64,000 nucleotides of DNA from Loripinus fragilis (taxonomy: Eukaryota; Mollusca; Bivalvia; Lucinida; Lucinidae), in NCBI GenBank assembly GCA_964019695.1, contig OZ026515.1, positions 36,534,994 through 36,598,993 on the forward strand, given 5' to 3'. Position numbers and translations under genes: made by a program. The notes under the pieces were generated by a model, which was not told the origin of the DNA, did no database searches, and saw only the letters and a program-made list of their open reading frames with translations. Shown here piece after piece: positions 45,136 through 56,431 of the stretch (position 1 is its first letter; each line of letters starts with the position of its first letter).

Positions 45136-45758
45136 ACGGATGTGATATAGGCAGGAGATGACACAGAAAGGAGTGTTGTTTTGTCTATTATCTTGTTAGT
45201 TTGCACCAGTTGACATTTGACCTATTTCTGAGTCCCAATGACATTTCCAGACTTGGCATCCACCCCTATCGGTTTTACTACACATTTATAAACATATTTA
45301 GCATGGATACCAGATTCTACTCAATTTTGCCATCAAAAGCAAAAACAAGCCTCTTTTGTTTAAACAGACAACCAACTATTAAACATTGATACATTTCATT
45401 TATGAGTTGAATTGTTCTTACGTTGTCCATAGTATTTAATTAACAAGCTAGCTGACATGGACTAAATTATTAAGTATCAAATTATCGTGGTTTCATATTT
45501 TTACTCTTCAATTACCTTCTCTAGTTTTTCATAGAAAACAAAATAAATTGTGATAAATTATACCCAAAACGTCAGTCTAATTGTATGCAGTGTTTAAACA
45601 CATACAATTAAGAAAATATTTATTTATGTAAAATATGTAATGCCGACCTCTTCATTGGGAGGATAAAATGGAATATGTAACCACGCAAAATTTTACGAGA
45701 TGTGCTTTCAAGCAATATAAAAATAATTATCAAATACATTTCTTGGCAATAAATAGAG

Positions 45759-46497
45759 GATCTTACATGAGTGCTCATGTAATATTGAATTTATTAAACG
45801 AGTTGGGGAAAAGAGATAAAATGCGAGGCTTGTCGAGCATTTTATCTCTTTTTCACGAAGTCATATGATACACGCAGTTTTAATGACATTTGAAGCAAAG
45901 AAATCTGTAAATTTAATTTCAAAATCGGGGTGCACTCATCTACATGATTTAGTATTATTATATGGCCACCACTGCTTCTGTGGCCTACGCGGATGTTTTA
46001 TTATATAAATTCAATATTTTTCAGTCACGATACTTTTTGATAAAAATGTATGACATTTTCAAAAATAGTATTTTCCGATGTTATTGCTGGGCTTCCGTAA
46101 ATAATGAACTGCTCCAGTGGTTTCAGGTACACCATACCTTTGCAACCATACAAAATCCAGCTGTATACATTTCGGCTGCAAGGGTTAGCATTTTTCCTAC
46201 TTTGGTTCCCCGACTATTGACAAAAATAAAATATTTTATTAATATGTCAAATTTCATGATTTTGACGGCCATCTTAAAATATGCGAATTAGGTCAATAAG
46301 ACGCTATTTCTCAGCATATAGACATTGGTATACCAAATTACGCCTTATCAAAATGTCAAACCCCTTTCTTCACAAAAAGCAAGCTGTGGTATAGCAAGCC
46401 ATTTCATTTGAAAGCAGTAATTAACACCATGATTAACCGCACAGTTTTCGCAATGTAAAGCTTTTTACATAAAGGATCTTACATGAGTGCTCATGCA
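45759..46497. mobile_element. MITE family E core and a second end 0.7 kb away
   Basis: GAGGATCTTACATGAGTGCTCATG at 45759 is followed by a palindromic core (AGAGATAAAATGCGAGGC / GAGCATTTTATCTCTT, 45815-45852). The end sequence recurs in the same orientation at about 46473-46495. Between them lie unrelated AT-rich DNA and a short frame of no recognised function. It may be one longer element or two truncated copies. Confidence 0.6.
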
Positions 46498-46737
46498 TTC
46501 TAGGCCGTCACAAAAATTGATGTCATCAACAGTAACGTGCATAGAAATGAACGTTATTTAGTGACGTTAATATGACGTAAGTCTTTGCTCTGGAACAGGC
46601 TTTTTCAAAGCCTACGAATCCTTCATGCTTTTGCGCGCACTTATAGTAATACAAAAATAAACATTTCGAAGCTTTTTTCCAAAGTTTTCAAGTGACAATA
46701 TGACTTTATGCAATAAAAACGATCAAACATGGTTTTC

Positions 46738-46839
46738 TGATGCACTAACATCTGCTAGACCCCTCGGAATTGTTAAAACCCTCGCCTTTCAGGCTCGGGT
46801 TTCAACACCATCCTCGGGGTCCAGCAGATGTTCATGCAT
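46738..46839. repeat. Palindrome with CATCTGCTGGACCCC arms
   Basis: AACATCTGCTAGACCCCTCGG on the left is answered by CCTCGGGGTCCAGCAGATGTT on the right; inner arms GTTAAAACCCTCGCC / GGCTCGGGTTTCAAC surround a short loop. About 45 bp per arm with a few mismatches. Confidence 0.8.
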
Positions 46840-47809
46840 AGAAAAACAAGTTTTATCCCTATATTGTTTAAAATAAATCTGGACGCACATGTGCGTAAAT
46901 GTAGTTAACGTAGCTCTAGACTACAGAGGCCTTACCCTAGCAAAATGATATGGCAATGAAACAGTTACTATACTGAACAAAAATAGAAACTTTACACTTT
47001 TTAAATAGCAATATCTCCGCCAATACCATTCCTATGTAAAACAAATCATATCAAATTAATGTGTGTTTAATTCTCAGTAGATCTGTGTAATTGAAACACA
47101 GCTGCAACATCGTGTGTTTGGCTGGTAGCGTTGGGAATGAGTAAGGGGTCGAAATAAAAAAAAATCACGCATCAAAAATCATTTATTCCGATTCTTGTTT
47201 TTCTCGTCTAGTATGAAACGTTGAGGTGTGTAGCATGTACAGTTACCGGCTAGAACCGCTTACGTCAATGCGTGAGTGTAACTTGGCGTTGGTTTCTTAC
47301 GTCGCGCGTCGATCATGTGCATCGATAGATATTCCTGTCTACGAGGCTATGAGCAATAACGCGAGAGCAACCAAACATATTCCATCAGTGGGGTGCACTG
47401 GGGTGTGGGAGTGTCTGTGGACCAGGCTCGATGCTGATACGCTCATTTGTAATGGTGTTTCTTACATCAAATGGGTAATGGAGTAGATCAATGGCGTGTC
47501 AGTATCAGCTTGTTCGACAGCAGGGTTTGCATTTGCAGACAAAGGGCGAAGGTCAGTTTTTCATGGTACTTTGTGTTCAAGTGTTTTAACTTGATTATAA
47601 GCTGTTTCGGAAACCTAGGTAAATAAGTATCAATATCCATTAATGATCTCTTCAGCAACTTTGATTTTAAATATATATTATAAATAGCAACATTAGAAGC
47701 ATTCGAAACAAATTTGATTTCACAACTCATCATTTCTTAGATTTTGACATTTCGTCAAAAATAATAGTTTATCTTCTACCATCCCTCCTCTTTCGGATGA
47801 AACACAATG

Positions 47810-49703
47810 GCATTATACTGATATTGAGAAGGTTGATTGTCTAAATGATTATTTTGCCTCCATTTCTGACTGTCAACGATGAAAATACTGTCTTGCCTCC
47901 CTATGAAAAACTTACAAATAATTCTCTATCAACAATGAACTGTACTGAAACCGAGATCGAATCCTTAATAAATGTATTGAATCCCAACAAGGCAAGCGGT
48001 GACGATGGAATTAATCATAGAATGCTTAAAAAAAGTCTCTAAATCCATTTTAAAACCCCTCTCAATACTCTTAAACAGATCATTTAACGAAGGCATCTTT
48101 CCTGATTCATGGGAAATAGCGAATATCATACCCAGTTTCAAAAATGAAGATAAATCTTCACAATACAATTACCGACCAGTAGCACTCCTTAGTTTTCTTG
48201 GTAAATTAAAAGAAATAATCGTTTTTAAGAATATATGCAACTTTCTTACTGATAACAATTTGTTGTACAAATACCAGTCTGCGTTTCTTCCTCACCATTC
48301 TACTGTTTTTCAGCTGATTGACATATATCATAACATTTGCCAAGCCTTCGACAACAACTTATTTCCTGTATAGTCTTTTGCGATGTATCAAAAGCCTTTT
48401 ATAGAGTTTTTGGCACATTGGTTTGCTATTCAAAGTAAGACAAAATGACATTGTTAGTAAATTACTTCAGTGGTTAAGAAGCTATCTAAATAATAGAAAG
48501 CAAAAAGTTACTTTCAAATATTGTGCCTCACCTATAAAATCTATCTTGGCAGGAGTTCCGCAGGGATCAGTACTGGGACCACTTTTTTCTAATATATATC
48601 AATGATATTGCAAAACAACTACTCAGTTTAATAAGATTATATGCAGATGATAGCTCTTTAATTTCTAATTGGGCCAGACAATGGTTGATTAAATTCAATC
48701 CGCTGAGAACTGAAGCAGTAGTATTCACTCTTAAGAATATCGAAACTCTTCCTTAACTTATTTTTGATAATACTATCATAAATTTTGTTGATGATCATAA
48801 ACATCTAGGCATAACTTTCAGCAGCAATGGTCAATGGCATACACACATCGAAAATATTATAATCGCTGCTACAAAAATACTAGGCACCATGCGAAAGCTC
48901 CAACTTACTTTCAGCAGAAAGGCGTTAAATCAAGTATACCTCTACCATTTACTACCAATATTAGAATATGCATCATTAGTTTGGGTGGATGCACTCATTA
49001 AGATTCCAATACCTTACAGAAGGACTAACTGGACTAACCAAATCGGTATCATTAGTAAACTTAAACAATGTGGCTGGGTGAAGACATCAGCAAAAATGTA
49101 TTTATGCATAAAGTTAATTATGGTATGGTTCTATCATATATTGTAGATTTACTTCCTCCATTAGCTTGTGAAATTTCAGGATATCCTCTCAGAAATAATA
49201 ACAACTTTTCTATACCTTTCACTTGCACAAATGTTTTATCAAAATCATGTATACCATCACCTATCAGAATGTGGAACTCTCTTGACGAAGGTCTAAAAAA
49301 TCTACGAACCACAACATCATTTAAGCATCAGTTACAATCTATAGCTTTTTCCAAAAATACAAGTTCTAAGTTACTTTGCATGGGGAAACGAAATTTGTCA
49401 GTATTGCATGCTAGATTAAGAAATAATTGTAGCAACCTAAACAATAATTTATTTATAAACCATCTTCGAGAACGACCCTTTTGCAGTTGGTGCAATGTAA
49501 TAGAGAATGCCAAACATTACTTCTTTACTTGTAATCAATACAGAAATGAGAGTCTTATATATTTCGAAGCAGTTAGAGACTTCCAACCACTTAACATCAA
49601 ACTATTATTATTCAGAAATGACACACTGAATAATGCAAGTAACACAACACTATTTAGAGCAGTACATGAGTATATAAAGAATACTAAAAGATTTGATACT
49701 TAA
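47810..49703 (+). pseudogene. Non-LTR retrotransposon ORF2 remnant (reverse transcriptase)
   Basis: Plus-strand frames, broken by several frameshifts, read in order: NPNKASGDDGINHRMLKK (about 47980), SWEIANIIPSFKNEDKSS then YNYRPVALLS (48110-48190), a VFCDVSKAF-like segment with stops (48375), LAGVPQGSVLGPLF (48550), LYADDSSLI (48640, the catalytic Y-A-D-D), HKHLGITFSSNGQW (48800), LLPILEYASLVW (48950), and a C-terminal Cys/His segment FCSWCNVIENAKHYFFTCN (49475-49535). This is the ORF2 layout of CR1/Jockey-like LINEs; no endonuclease or RNase H is seen. The final 211-residue frame (49068-49703) is intact. The copy is 5'-truncated and dead. Confidence 0.9.
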
Positions 49704-50345
49704 TGAGCATGTATGTCTCCATCAAAGTTGGTTTGTTTAAAGTTATTTATGCCATTGGTGTTATCATTGGCTATACCTGAAGTACTTTGTCTGTCAATGT
49801 GGTCTCCTCCTCATGGACTGGTGGGCTCGACAGGGGGGGGGGGGGGTGAACGTGGAAAAGAGCATTCAACCTTTATTTATATCTTATTTCTAGGACAGTT
49901 GAGTGCATCTCTTAAGAGCTTACCCATCTCTTAGCCAAATAGAACGGAGTAAGTGTAATCTATATGTATAATGATTTGCTTTGATTGTACTCTATTTGGC
50001 TAAAGATAAGTCAATAAAGTGTGATAATAACTAATGATGAGTGAACAATTAAAGGGTAAATATCTTATACTTAAAGATGAATCTGTCATCCATTGGATGA
50101 CTGGAGTCGTATTGTTTGGCTTTGAGAAGCTGCAACATAACTCATACCAATTTGTATTTATTTATTTATTTATCTATTTATTTATTTATTTTTAGTTAGT
50201 TATTAAAATTCATGGATAATTTGTGTATAATAACCATGTTTGCATGTCTAGATTATGATTTGTTTATGTAGGGGGGAGGGTCGAAACTAGTTGCGAGAAT
50301 TTGTGACCCAACCCCATTGCTGTAATTTTTGGCAATAAAATATGT
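49704..50345 (+). mobile_element. LINE 3' untranslated region
   Basis: It follows the ORF2 stop and contains a G run (about 49835-49846), (TTTA)n near 50155-50190 and ends near TTGGCAATAAAATATGTTTAAAC, which includes an AATAAA signal. The end at 50345 is placed by the return of DNA unlike the LINE; no clear target duplication was identified. Confidence 0.6.
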
Positions 50346-50470
50346 TTAAACTAACCAAACATCTTTGCCGCGTGTATTAATCTTGATACGGCGGCGACCT
50401 GCCAAAAACCTTATTACGCGCATCTTTACGTACACGTAACATTTTAGTAGTACAGTATACTTTGCGATCG

Positions 50471-50618
50471 TTAACCCATAAAGCGCCTCCTATTGTTTGC
50501 AGCAGACGACAATTTTAAGTTTTGTCACCTTTTTCAAAAATAACAAATAAGGCATAATATTTCATGAGAATCGTCTGCTGGCAGACGATTCTCAAGAAAT
50601 ATCATACCTTATTTTTTT
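50471..50618. mobile_element. piggyBac-type MITE, family A, 3'-truncated
   Basis: TTAACCCATAAAGCGCCTCC and the central hairpin GAGAATCGTCTGC / GCAGACGATTCTC are present; the right end after TATCATACCTTATTT is replaced by sequence of the host transposon. It is nested in the TA-flanked element. Confidence 0.75.
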
Positions 50619-51039
50619 CATATTGAACATACCGTAATGATCATCTTCCAGACTTAAAAATGTTGTTTGACGTTTTTTCAACGTTTTTCGTGAACTCCTG
50701 AACAAGTTTGAAACTTTTTGCATGGTTGTCTTGTAAGACGTGTGGCCTTTATATGCGCATACTGTTTTAAGTAATAAGTCTGCGTTAAATTGGTTAAATT
50801 TCTATTTAAAAAGTGTAAAGTTTCTATTTTTGCTCAGTATACATGTAGTTACATTGACCTCACATGATGTAGACTCCATATTGACCTAGTCCCAATTTTA
50901 CTGGGTCCCAGAATACTTAGAACATCTGTTCAAATTGAATCACAGATGCTGGCTGAATACCTTTCCAAACAGTTCAATCGATGTCTATTAAGTTCAAAGA
51001 CAAAATTTGAGCCGAGACATGAGATACCCAACAATGTGG

Positions 51040-51500
51040 TATGTGCGACCAGCAAAGCCTCAGATCAGCCTGCGCATATGCGCAGTCTGATCAGAGCCTT
51101 CACTAGTCGCTTGAATATTCTATGACTGTTAAGCTACTGCCCGAACATCATTTGGAGTTTCTAAGCTTAAAAGGAGGCTGCACAGGCTTGTCTGAGTCTA
51201 CACTTGTCATAATGCCACATTGTTGGAAATCACATGTCATGGCTCAAATATTGGTCGATAAAAATATCTTAGCACAAACAGCCATGATCTTGAACAGACT
51301 GTTCACAATATTATGTCGTTATTGAAGGGCCGATTTGATTATATTCACTGACTTTTGGGATTTTACGTATACCATGTCGGAATTCAGGTAAAACGTAGGC
51401 TTTTGCTTTCACAAAAATTAACTATGTGCGTTCAGCGAAGACCCAGATCAGCCTGGGCATCGGCCCATTCTGATCAGTCTTCACTGTGTGCCCGATATGT
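51040..51500. repeat. Two GATCAGCCTG palindromes
   Basis: AGATCAGCCTGCGCATATGCGCAGTCTGATCAGAG (51061-51097) and CAGATCAGCCTGGGCATCGGCCCATTCTGATCAG (51443-51478) are short palindromes of the same style as the MITE centres at 34221. A similar one (GGCAGCTCTTGTAAGAGCTGCC) is at 61179-61200. Confidence 0.65.
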
Positions 51501-51657
51501 AACTATGGATCCACGTTTCCTTGATGCAGAAGCGAAGTTTCTGATAAAACTGAGCTAATGCCTAGGCTGATCTGAGTCTACATGTAATATCGCGACGAAC
51601 AGTCACATTTGGTGTGTTTTTAGATTTACAATTCTAACAGAAAAGCAAATAATTTTG

Positions 51658-51845
51658 TTAACTCATAAAGCGCCACCTATAATTTGCAACAGACGACAAT
51701 TTCAAAGTTTGCTGCGTTTTCAAAAATAACAAAAAAAGGCATTATATTTCACATATTTGAAATAGCATCACTTTTTTTCCGAAAATTAGGAAAGATGTCG
51801 CAAAATATGTCATCAGCTGCAGTCGTGATTGGCGCTTTATTAAAT
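51658..51845. mobile_element. piggyBac-type MITE, family A, centre deleted
   Basis: TTAACTCATAAAGCGCCACC and GATTGGCGCTTTATTAA ends; the internal GCAGACGATT hairpin seen in 14491-14705 is missing, leaving a shorter element. Confidence 0.72.
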
Positions 51846-51888
51846 TGTTAATAAGAAGGGCAACCAAATTAAGAATTTGTATAATTAT

Positions 51889-52065
51889 GTTATTAATCAA
51901 ATGATTTCGTATTGCCGCAGTTACAGGTTCGAGGTTAGCTGTATTGGTCCTTGGCCAAAGGCAGAGGACCAACACAGCTGACCAAGGACCTGTAACTGGT
52001 CCAATACGAAATCACTTGATTAATGACAGTTTTATTAATTAACTTTCAACTGACAGTCAATACAA
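51889..52065. mobile_element. Hairpin MITE, family C, second copy
   Basis: TTAATCAAATGATTTCGTATTG on the left pairs with CAATACGAAATCACTTGATTAA on the right (palindrome to 52022). The flank 52023-52065 (TTTATTAATTAACTTTCAAC, GACAGTCAAT) is the inverted equivalent of 4635-4670 beside the first copy. The apex is diverged. Confidence 0.78.
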
Positions 52066-52120
52066 TTTTATCAATCTAATTTTTTTTAATTCATTTATAT
52101 CGACTGAAGTCTTATGAGTT

Positions 52121-52490
52121 AAAGCTGCATAGTCTGTAAATTTTGATATTTAAATTTTTGAACTAATGTTTCTATTTTTCAAGAAGACAGTAAAAAAACT
52201 AAAATTCAGGTATACATTTTACCAATTTTGTAAACCTAAACAAATTATCAGTATCAAAACAACAGCGTTTACGTTAAAATTAATTGTCTATGATTATTGG
52301 AGGCCTGGGACGCAAATAATTACCAACATACCTGTTTTTGTAAGATAATTCACTTTTCCGTGCAGTTTTCAGCTATAGTGAATAGATTTATTGTGAAAAC
52401 ATAACTTAATTCTACTTTTACAAATGATCTAAAAAGAAATTTAAAAAATTCGAAAAATGTTCATTGTTGCAGACTTAGTCGCTTTAAGGA
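52121..52490. repeat. 370-bp dispersed repeat (second copy of 19882-20245)
   Basis: Starts TTAAAGCTGCATAGTCTGTA and is collinear with 19882-20245 to GAAAAATGTTCAT; differences are small indels such as the extra GGCCTGGGAC region near 52302. Confidence 0.82.
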
Positions 52491-52560
52491 AATTCTTATT
52501 AGTTCTAATGGAAACTACTAAAAAGTCATAAAAATCTTGAGAAAACATTGAACATTTGGG

Positions 52561-52870
52561 ATGGATTGGTTTTGGCTTTTGCACCCGAATGCTCAACCAG
52601 CAGTGGTTCTGGTTCTAAAAACGTCTCAGAAGACGGGGCCACAGCTTAAAGTCTCATCCGACATACTGGGAGAGCCGGGGATCGAACTTGGGCCCCCTTG
52701 GTACACGGCGACTCACTTTTTGTGGTTGTTCCTTGAAAACTATCCTGTACTTATAGCCGGTGGCTTTATGGTTTTTGTGGTTAAATGTCTGGGGGCATCC
52801 GAAGGCTAAACTGGCAGTGGTTCTGGTTTAAAACGTCTCAGAAGACGGGGTCACGGACTAGGGTCATTGA
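52561..52870 (-). mobile_element. Second SINE-like repeat with a B box
   Basis: On the minus strand CCCAAGTTCGATCCCCGGCT (52672-52692) contains a Pol III B box (GTTCGATCCC). It is followed by CCCAGTATGTCGGATGAGAC and CGTCTTCTGAGACG, and the last phrase recurs at 52835-52850. The A box was not found, so the tRNA origin is likely but unproven. It is unlike the SINE at 40718. Confidence 0.5.
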
Positions 52871-52977
52871 ATGGTCTGAATGCTCTAAGTCACGCTCACT
52901 CAGTTACATGAATTGTAAAATAAATAGAAAAAGAAATATCTTCTAAAAAATTAATCGGGCTCAGATAAAATATAAGT

Positions 52978-53190
52978 GACTTTACTGACCATTCCAGGGC
53001 AGTGCTTCTGTGTTATTTGTTTCACGTTTGCCTTTGCTATACTGTTTTGATGTTCCTTATAGCCTTGTGTTCACCGGCCGTCTGTTCTCTTGGTAGTGTT
53101 GCTTCCTTGTGTGTTTTGTTACTTGCCCATATGGTGTCCCTTGTCAGAAGTAATACTTAATTGTATCGGTTCCTGATCTTTGCTGTCTGC
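52978..53190 (+). repeat. Dispersed repeat family D copy
   Basis: TTTACTGACCATTCCAGGGC at the start and TTGTATCGGTTCCTGATCTT at the end match 17640-17900 with the middle shortened. Confidence 0.7.
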
Positions 53191-53425
53191 TGGACAATCG
53201 TTAATTATGTCGTTGGATAAGAAGTTGTTGCCTATTTTACACGTAATAACCAAAGAAATTGAGTATAACATTTCAAAACATTTTCATATATATGCTGTTG
53301 TGAAAATGGTTTGTCTTTGAAAATCTCATAACTTAGACAATAGGGCCCTTGGCACTTACATGAGTGTGACTGTTAATAAGGGTATAGACAAATGCACTTT
53401 TACCCTAAGCCAAGCTATGTATTTT

Positions 53426-55816
53426 GATTTATCAGTCACCCCTAATATTAACTGAATTGTTTCAACATGACCTAATAAACGTTTCCTATCTCACGGCATG
53501 TTACCTTTATCAGGTCATGATGACGTTGCACTTTTTGAATGACGTCGCTTATGACGCTGAATCAACACAAACATCAAAAAATACGTCATGATGGCTAGTT
53601 TAAAGAGTCAAGAGTGTTCAACAATGTGTAAACAGATAAATAGAATACCAGGTTCGCGTCTTTTGATATCAAGTTTACCAGGCTCAGCTTTGAGAACGCT
53701 TGTTGAATCGCTCGGCAAGCCTCGCGATGTCAACAAGCGTTCTCAAAGCCTTGCCTGGTAAACTTGATATCAAAAGGCACTCACCTAGTATTCTCTATTG
53801 ATAGGCAGTTGATGAGGTCAAGGTGATTACAAAGGCTCAAAGGTAATTGTCTGTGAAGAGTGGCAAGCAGCTTAAAAAGCATTTACATATAGGAGCCAAA
53901 GACAATAGCATACAATTTCACAGAATTCTCAACTGACAATTCGATTTTGTCATCTGCTGACTTTATTTCTTGCAATATGGCTTTCATGTAGCAGTGCAAT
54001 TCTAAAGATTCTGATAAAATAATGTTTCATAGTGCCTTCAGACGCGTACCCGAGGCATTTTGTAGAATACGCACTGTAAAAGGGGTCTGTTGGTACTCCC
54101 TTATACGGGATCAGGGAGTGAAGACATTGGGTGGAAAAACGGTTTCATAGCATTTCACAGGGCTGAAATGAGCTCTCAAGACACACAAGTAAATACGGTT
54201 GGTTGCATTTTTCTTCCAAAAACCAAACTAAATGCCTGAAGACCTTATTCTTGCGCAGAGTTGCACGCACATGCATATTTGCCGTAAAGGTAGGTACAGC
54301 GCGCATTGCGCTCATACGAAGTCTACGCTCAAAAGCGCATGTTATTGCTACCTCGCATTTGGTGTTACAAAACTGTGAAGATTTATCGATCAAACACAAC
54401 ATAGATCTTGTAGGTACTGATTATCCCAGACCCTAAAACAGTACTTGGTTTGAAAAGGTGAAGAGAATATTTAAAATAGTGAAAAATAAAGTATATGCAC
54501 TTTTCAAAACTTAATTATTGTTTATTCGACATATCATACCTGACCCTGGCCTTCGAGGTCGCTAAAAATAAACAGTGACGTGGATATCGTCAAGATATGC
54601 AAATTAATCATCCAATGAAATGGCAAGATTTTTATATTAACCAATAGAATTTTTACATAAATCGGTTCTAAGTTGTTATAAGTGGGGCTTCCCCCCCCCC
54701 CCAAAAAAAAAATAATAAATAAAAATTATATTCAATCTTTGCATAATGATTGTTCATACATTAAATATGTGCACCTTCTATTTTGTATACATTTCATGAA
54801 TGATTTTTTTTTCATATTTGGTGGTTTTTAACTTAGACATTTTTTTCTGTAGAATGCTAAGAGTGCGTCTGGTTTGTGTAATCTGTAACTCCAAAAGTTT
54901 TTATTATTTGATATTCAAACTTTGCATAACGATTATTCATACATTGAACATGCGCACCTCCTATTTTGTGCACATTTGATAAATATTTTCTTAGGTCTGT
55001 TGAACTTAGATATCTTATCCATCCGAAATGCTTAGCGGGTGTCTGCTTTGTGTAATCTGTGACTCCAGCAGTTTTGATTTCTTCATATTCAAACTTTATA
55101 CATTATGATTGCTCACACATTGAACATGTGTGAACCCTATATTTTGTGCACATTTGATAATTTTTCTAGGATGGCTGAACTTAGACATTATTACGTCTAC
55201 ACCACCTTTGGAGTGCTTACATTGTTTATTCGTGTGTAATATGTAATTCAAACAGATTTCATTCCTTTATATTCAAACTTTGCATAATGAGTGTTCACAC
55301 ATTGAACATGTGCACCGACGACGCAGGTCCATAGCAGAGTTTGGTCTTGTTTATGCTACTCCGCGGTTTTGACTTGCAGCAGTTGAATGGGTAGGGACAG
55401 AAAACTCGTTCACAATCAACGCTTATCTAGGCCAAATCATTAACATACAGGTAAAACAGCTAAATAGAGAATACTAGGTGAGTGTCTTTTGATATCAAGT
55501 TTACCAGGCAAGGCTTTGTTGTTGACGTCGCGAGGCTTGCCGAGCGATTCAACATGCGTTCTCAAAGCCGAGCCTGGTAAACTTGATATCAAAAGACGCG
55601 AACCTGGTATTCTATTTATCAGTTTACCCATTGTTGAACTCTTCAAACTAGCGATTATGAAGTATTTTTTTATTTTTGTGTTGATTCAGCGTCATTAGCG
55701 ACGTCATTCAAAAAGTGCAACGTCATGACCTGATAAAGGTAACATGCCATGAGATAGGAAACGTTTATTAGGTTATGTTGAAACAATTCATTTAATATTA
55801 GGGGTGATTGATAAAT
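53426..55816. mobile_element. Second fold-back structure: inverted arms of about 370 bp around a tandem array
   Basis: The left arm 53426-53810 (ATTTATCAGTCACCCC .. CCTAGTATTCTCTATT) and right arm 55453-55816 are reverse complements with few differences. Within each arm is a further palindrome: GATATCAAGTTTACCAGGC / GCCTGGTAAACTTGATATC around CTCGGCAAGCCTCGCG (53667-53775 and 55490-55595). The 1.6-kb core holds a roughly 180-bp tandem array (54730-55316). No transposase frame and no clear target duplication were found; it may instead be two copies of one MITE inserted in opposite directions. Confidence 0.75.
54730..55316 (+). repeat. Tandem array of about 180-bp units, three and a bit copies
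   Basis: Each unit starts with ATTCAAACTTTGCATAATG-like sequence (about 54730, 54912, 55088 and 55270), then CATTGAACATGTGCACC, TATTTTGTGCACATTTGAT and GTGTAATCTGTGACTCC. Units have diverged by perhaps 15-25 percent, judged by eye. Confidence 0.8.
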
Positions 55817-56301
55817 ATCGTTTCATCAAAAAAAAGTATATACTAGGTAATTTCTGTAAAAAGGTGTAATTGACAATCATTTCCAAATCATCCCATTTTT
55901 CAGGAATCGTTCACTTTGTATTGGCATTTTTCTCGTATATTATAGATATTGCAATGCATTAGCCTTGATAGCGTGACTATGTAAGAAGACCTGTATGCCT
56001 TTACTCGACTCTAAAAAGTGTTCGTAAGCAAGTTATTAATATATAATTGATAGTCCCTATCTTCAATTCTCCGCGAAAAGACTAGTCGAACAATATCCGC
56101 AGCCAAGAATATGGTATGATACCTGTGCAAGTTTGGAGCAGTCTGATTAGAGTTAACAGCGTTTGCTTCCATGAAAGATCTAGTCTGAAGTGCACTTGAA
56201 TATATGCACCAGGCGTGGAAAGCAGATGACATTTTCAGTACAAAACTTTTGGCAGGATAAGGGTTAATTGATATGGCTTATTCTTTGCATTGCTTTTGCA
56301 G

Positions 56302-56431
56302 GGTTTGGTAAAACAGCAAAGTTCAAAAGATAACTGGAATAAAAAGTTAGAAAACATGCGGTGGATGAAACCTCTTTTAAAACTGGCTGCATTAGTGGTG
56401 GGCGTTTACCTTCTGGTAGTTGTAAACAAAG
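56302..56431 (+). CDS. Exon with signal anchor of the type II membrane protein
   Basis: The acceptor is TTGCTTTTGCAG|GGTTTGG and the donor AACAAAG|GTGAGT. The likely start is ATG 56356, giving MRWMKPLLKLAALVVGVYLLVVVNK, with three basic residues before a 15-17-residue hydrophobic helix. The frame is also open upstream in the exon (GLVKQQSSKDNWNKKLEN), so an earlier start in a previous exon cannot be excluded; either way the topology would be N-in. Confidence 0.68.

Larger units (their letters stand above)
46973..50837. mobile_element. TA-flanked DNA transposon (Tc1/mariner-like ends) carrying nested insertions
   Basis: The left end CTGAACAAAAATAGAAAC and right end GTTTCTATTTTTGCTCAG belong to a 36-bp inverted repeat with one mismatch (46973-47008 and 50802-50837), flanked by TA on both sides. 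A TA target and this end sequence fit the Tc1/mariner group. No transposase was recognised in the remaining own sequence (47009 to about 47480 and 50346-50801). A LINE (to about 50345) and a family A MITE (50471-50618) lie inside. Confidence 0.8.

Noticed and set aside
47226..47486. 86-residue plus-strand frame inside the TA-flanked transposon
   Set aside because: I looked for a transposase helix-turn-helix or DDE motif and saw none; it may be a residue of one but cannot be supported.
49835..49846. Poly-G/C tracts here and at 378, 505, 1934, 7596, 39892 and 39985 as G-quadruplex signals
   Set aside because: They are parts of dispersed repeats and their lengths are unreliable in assemblies; no regulatory context supports a function.
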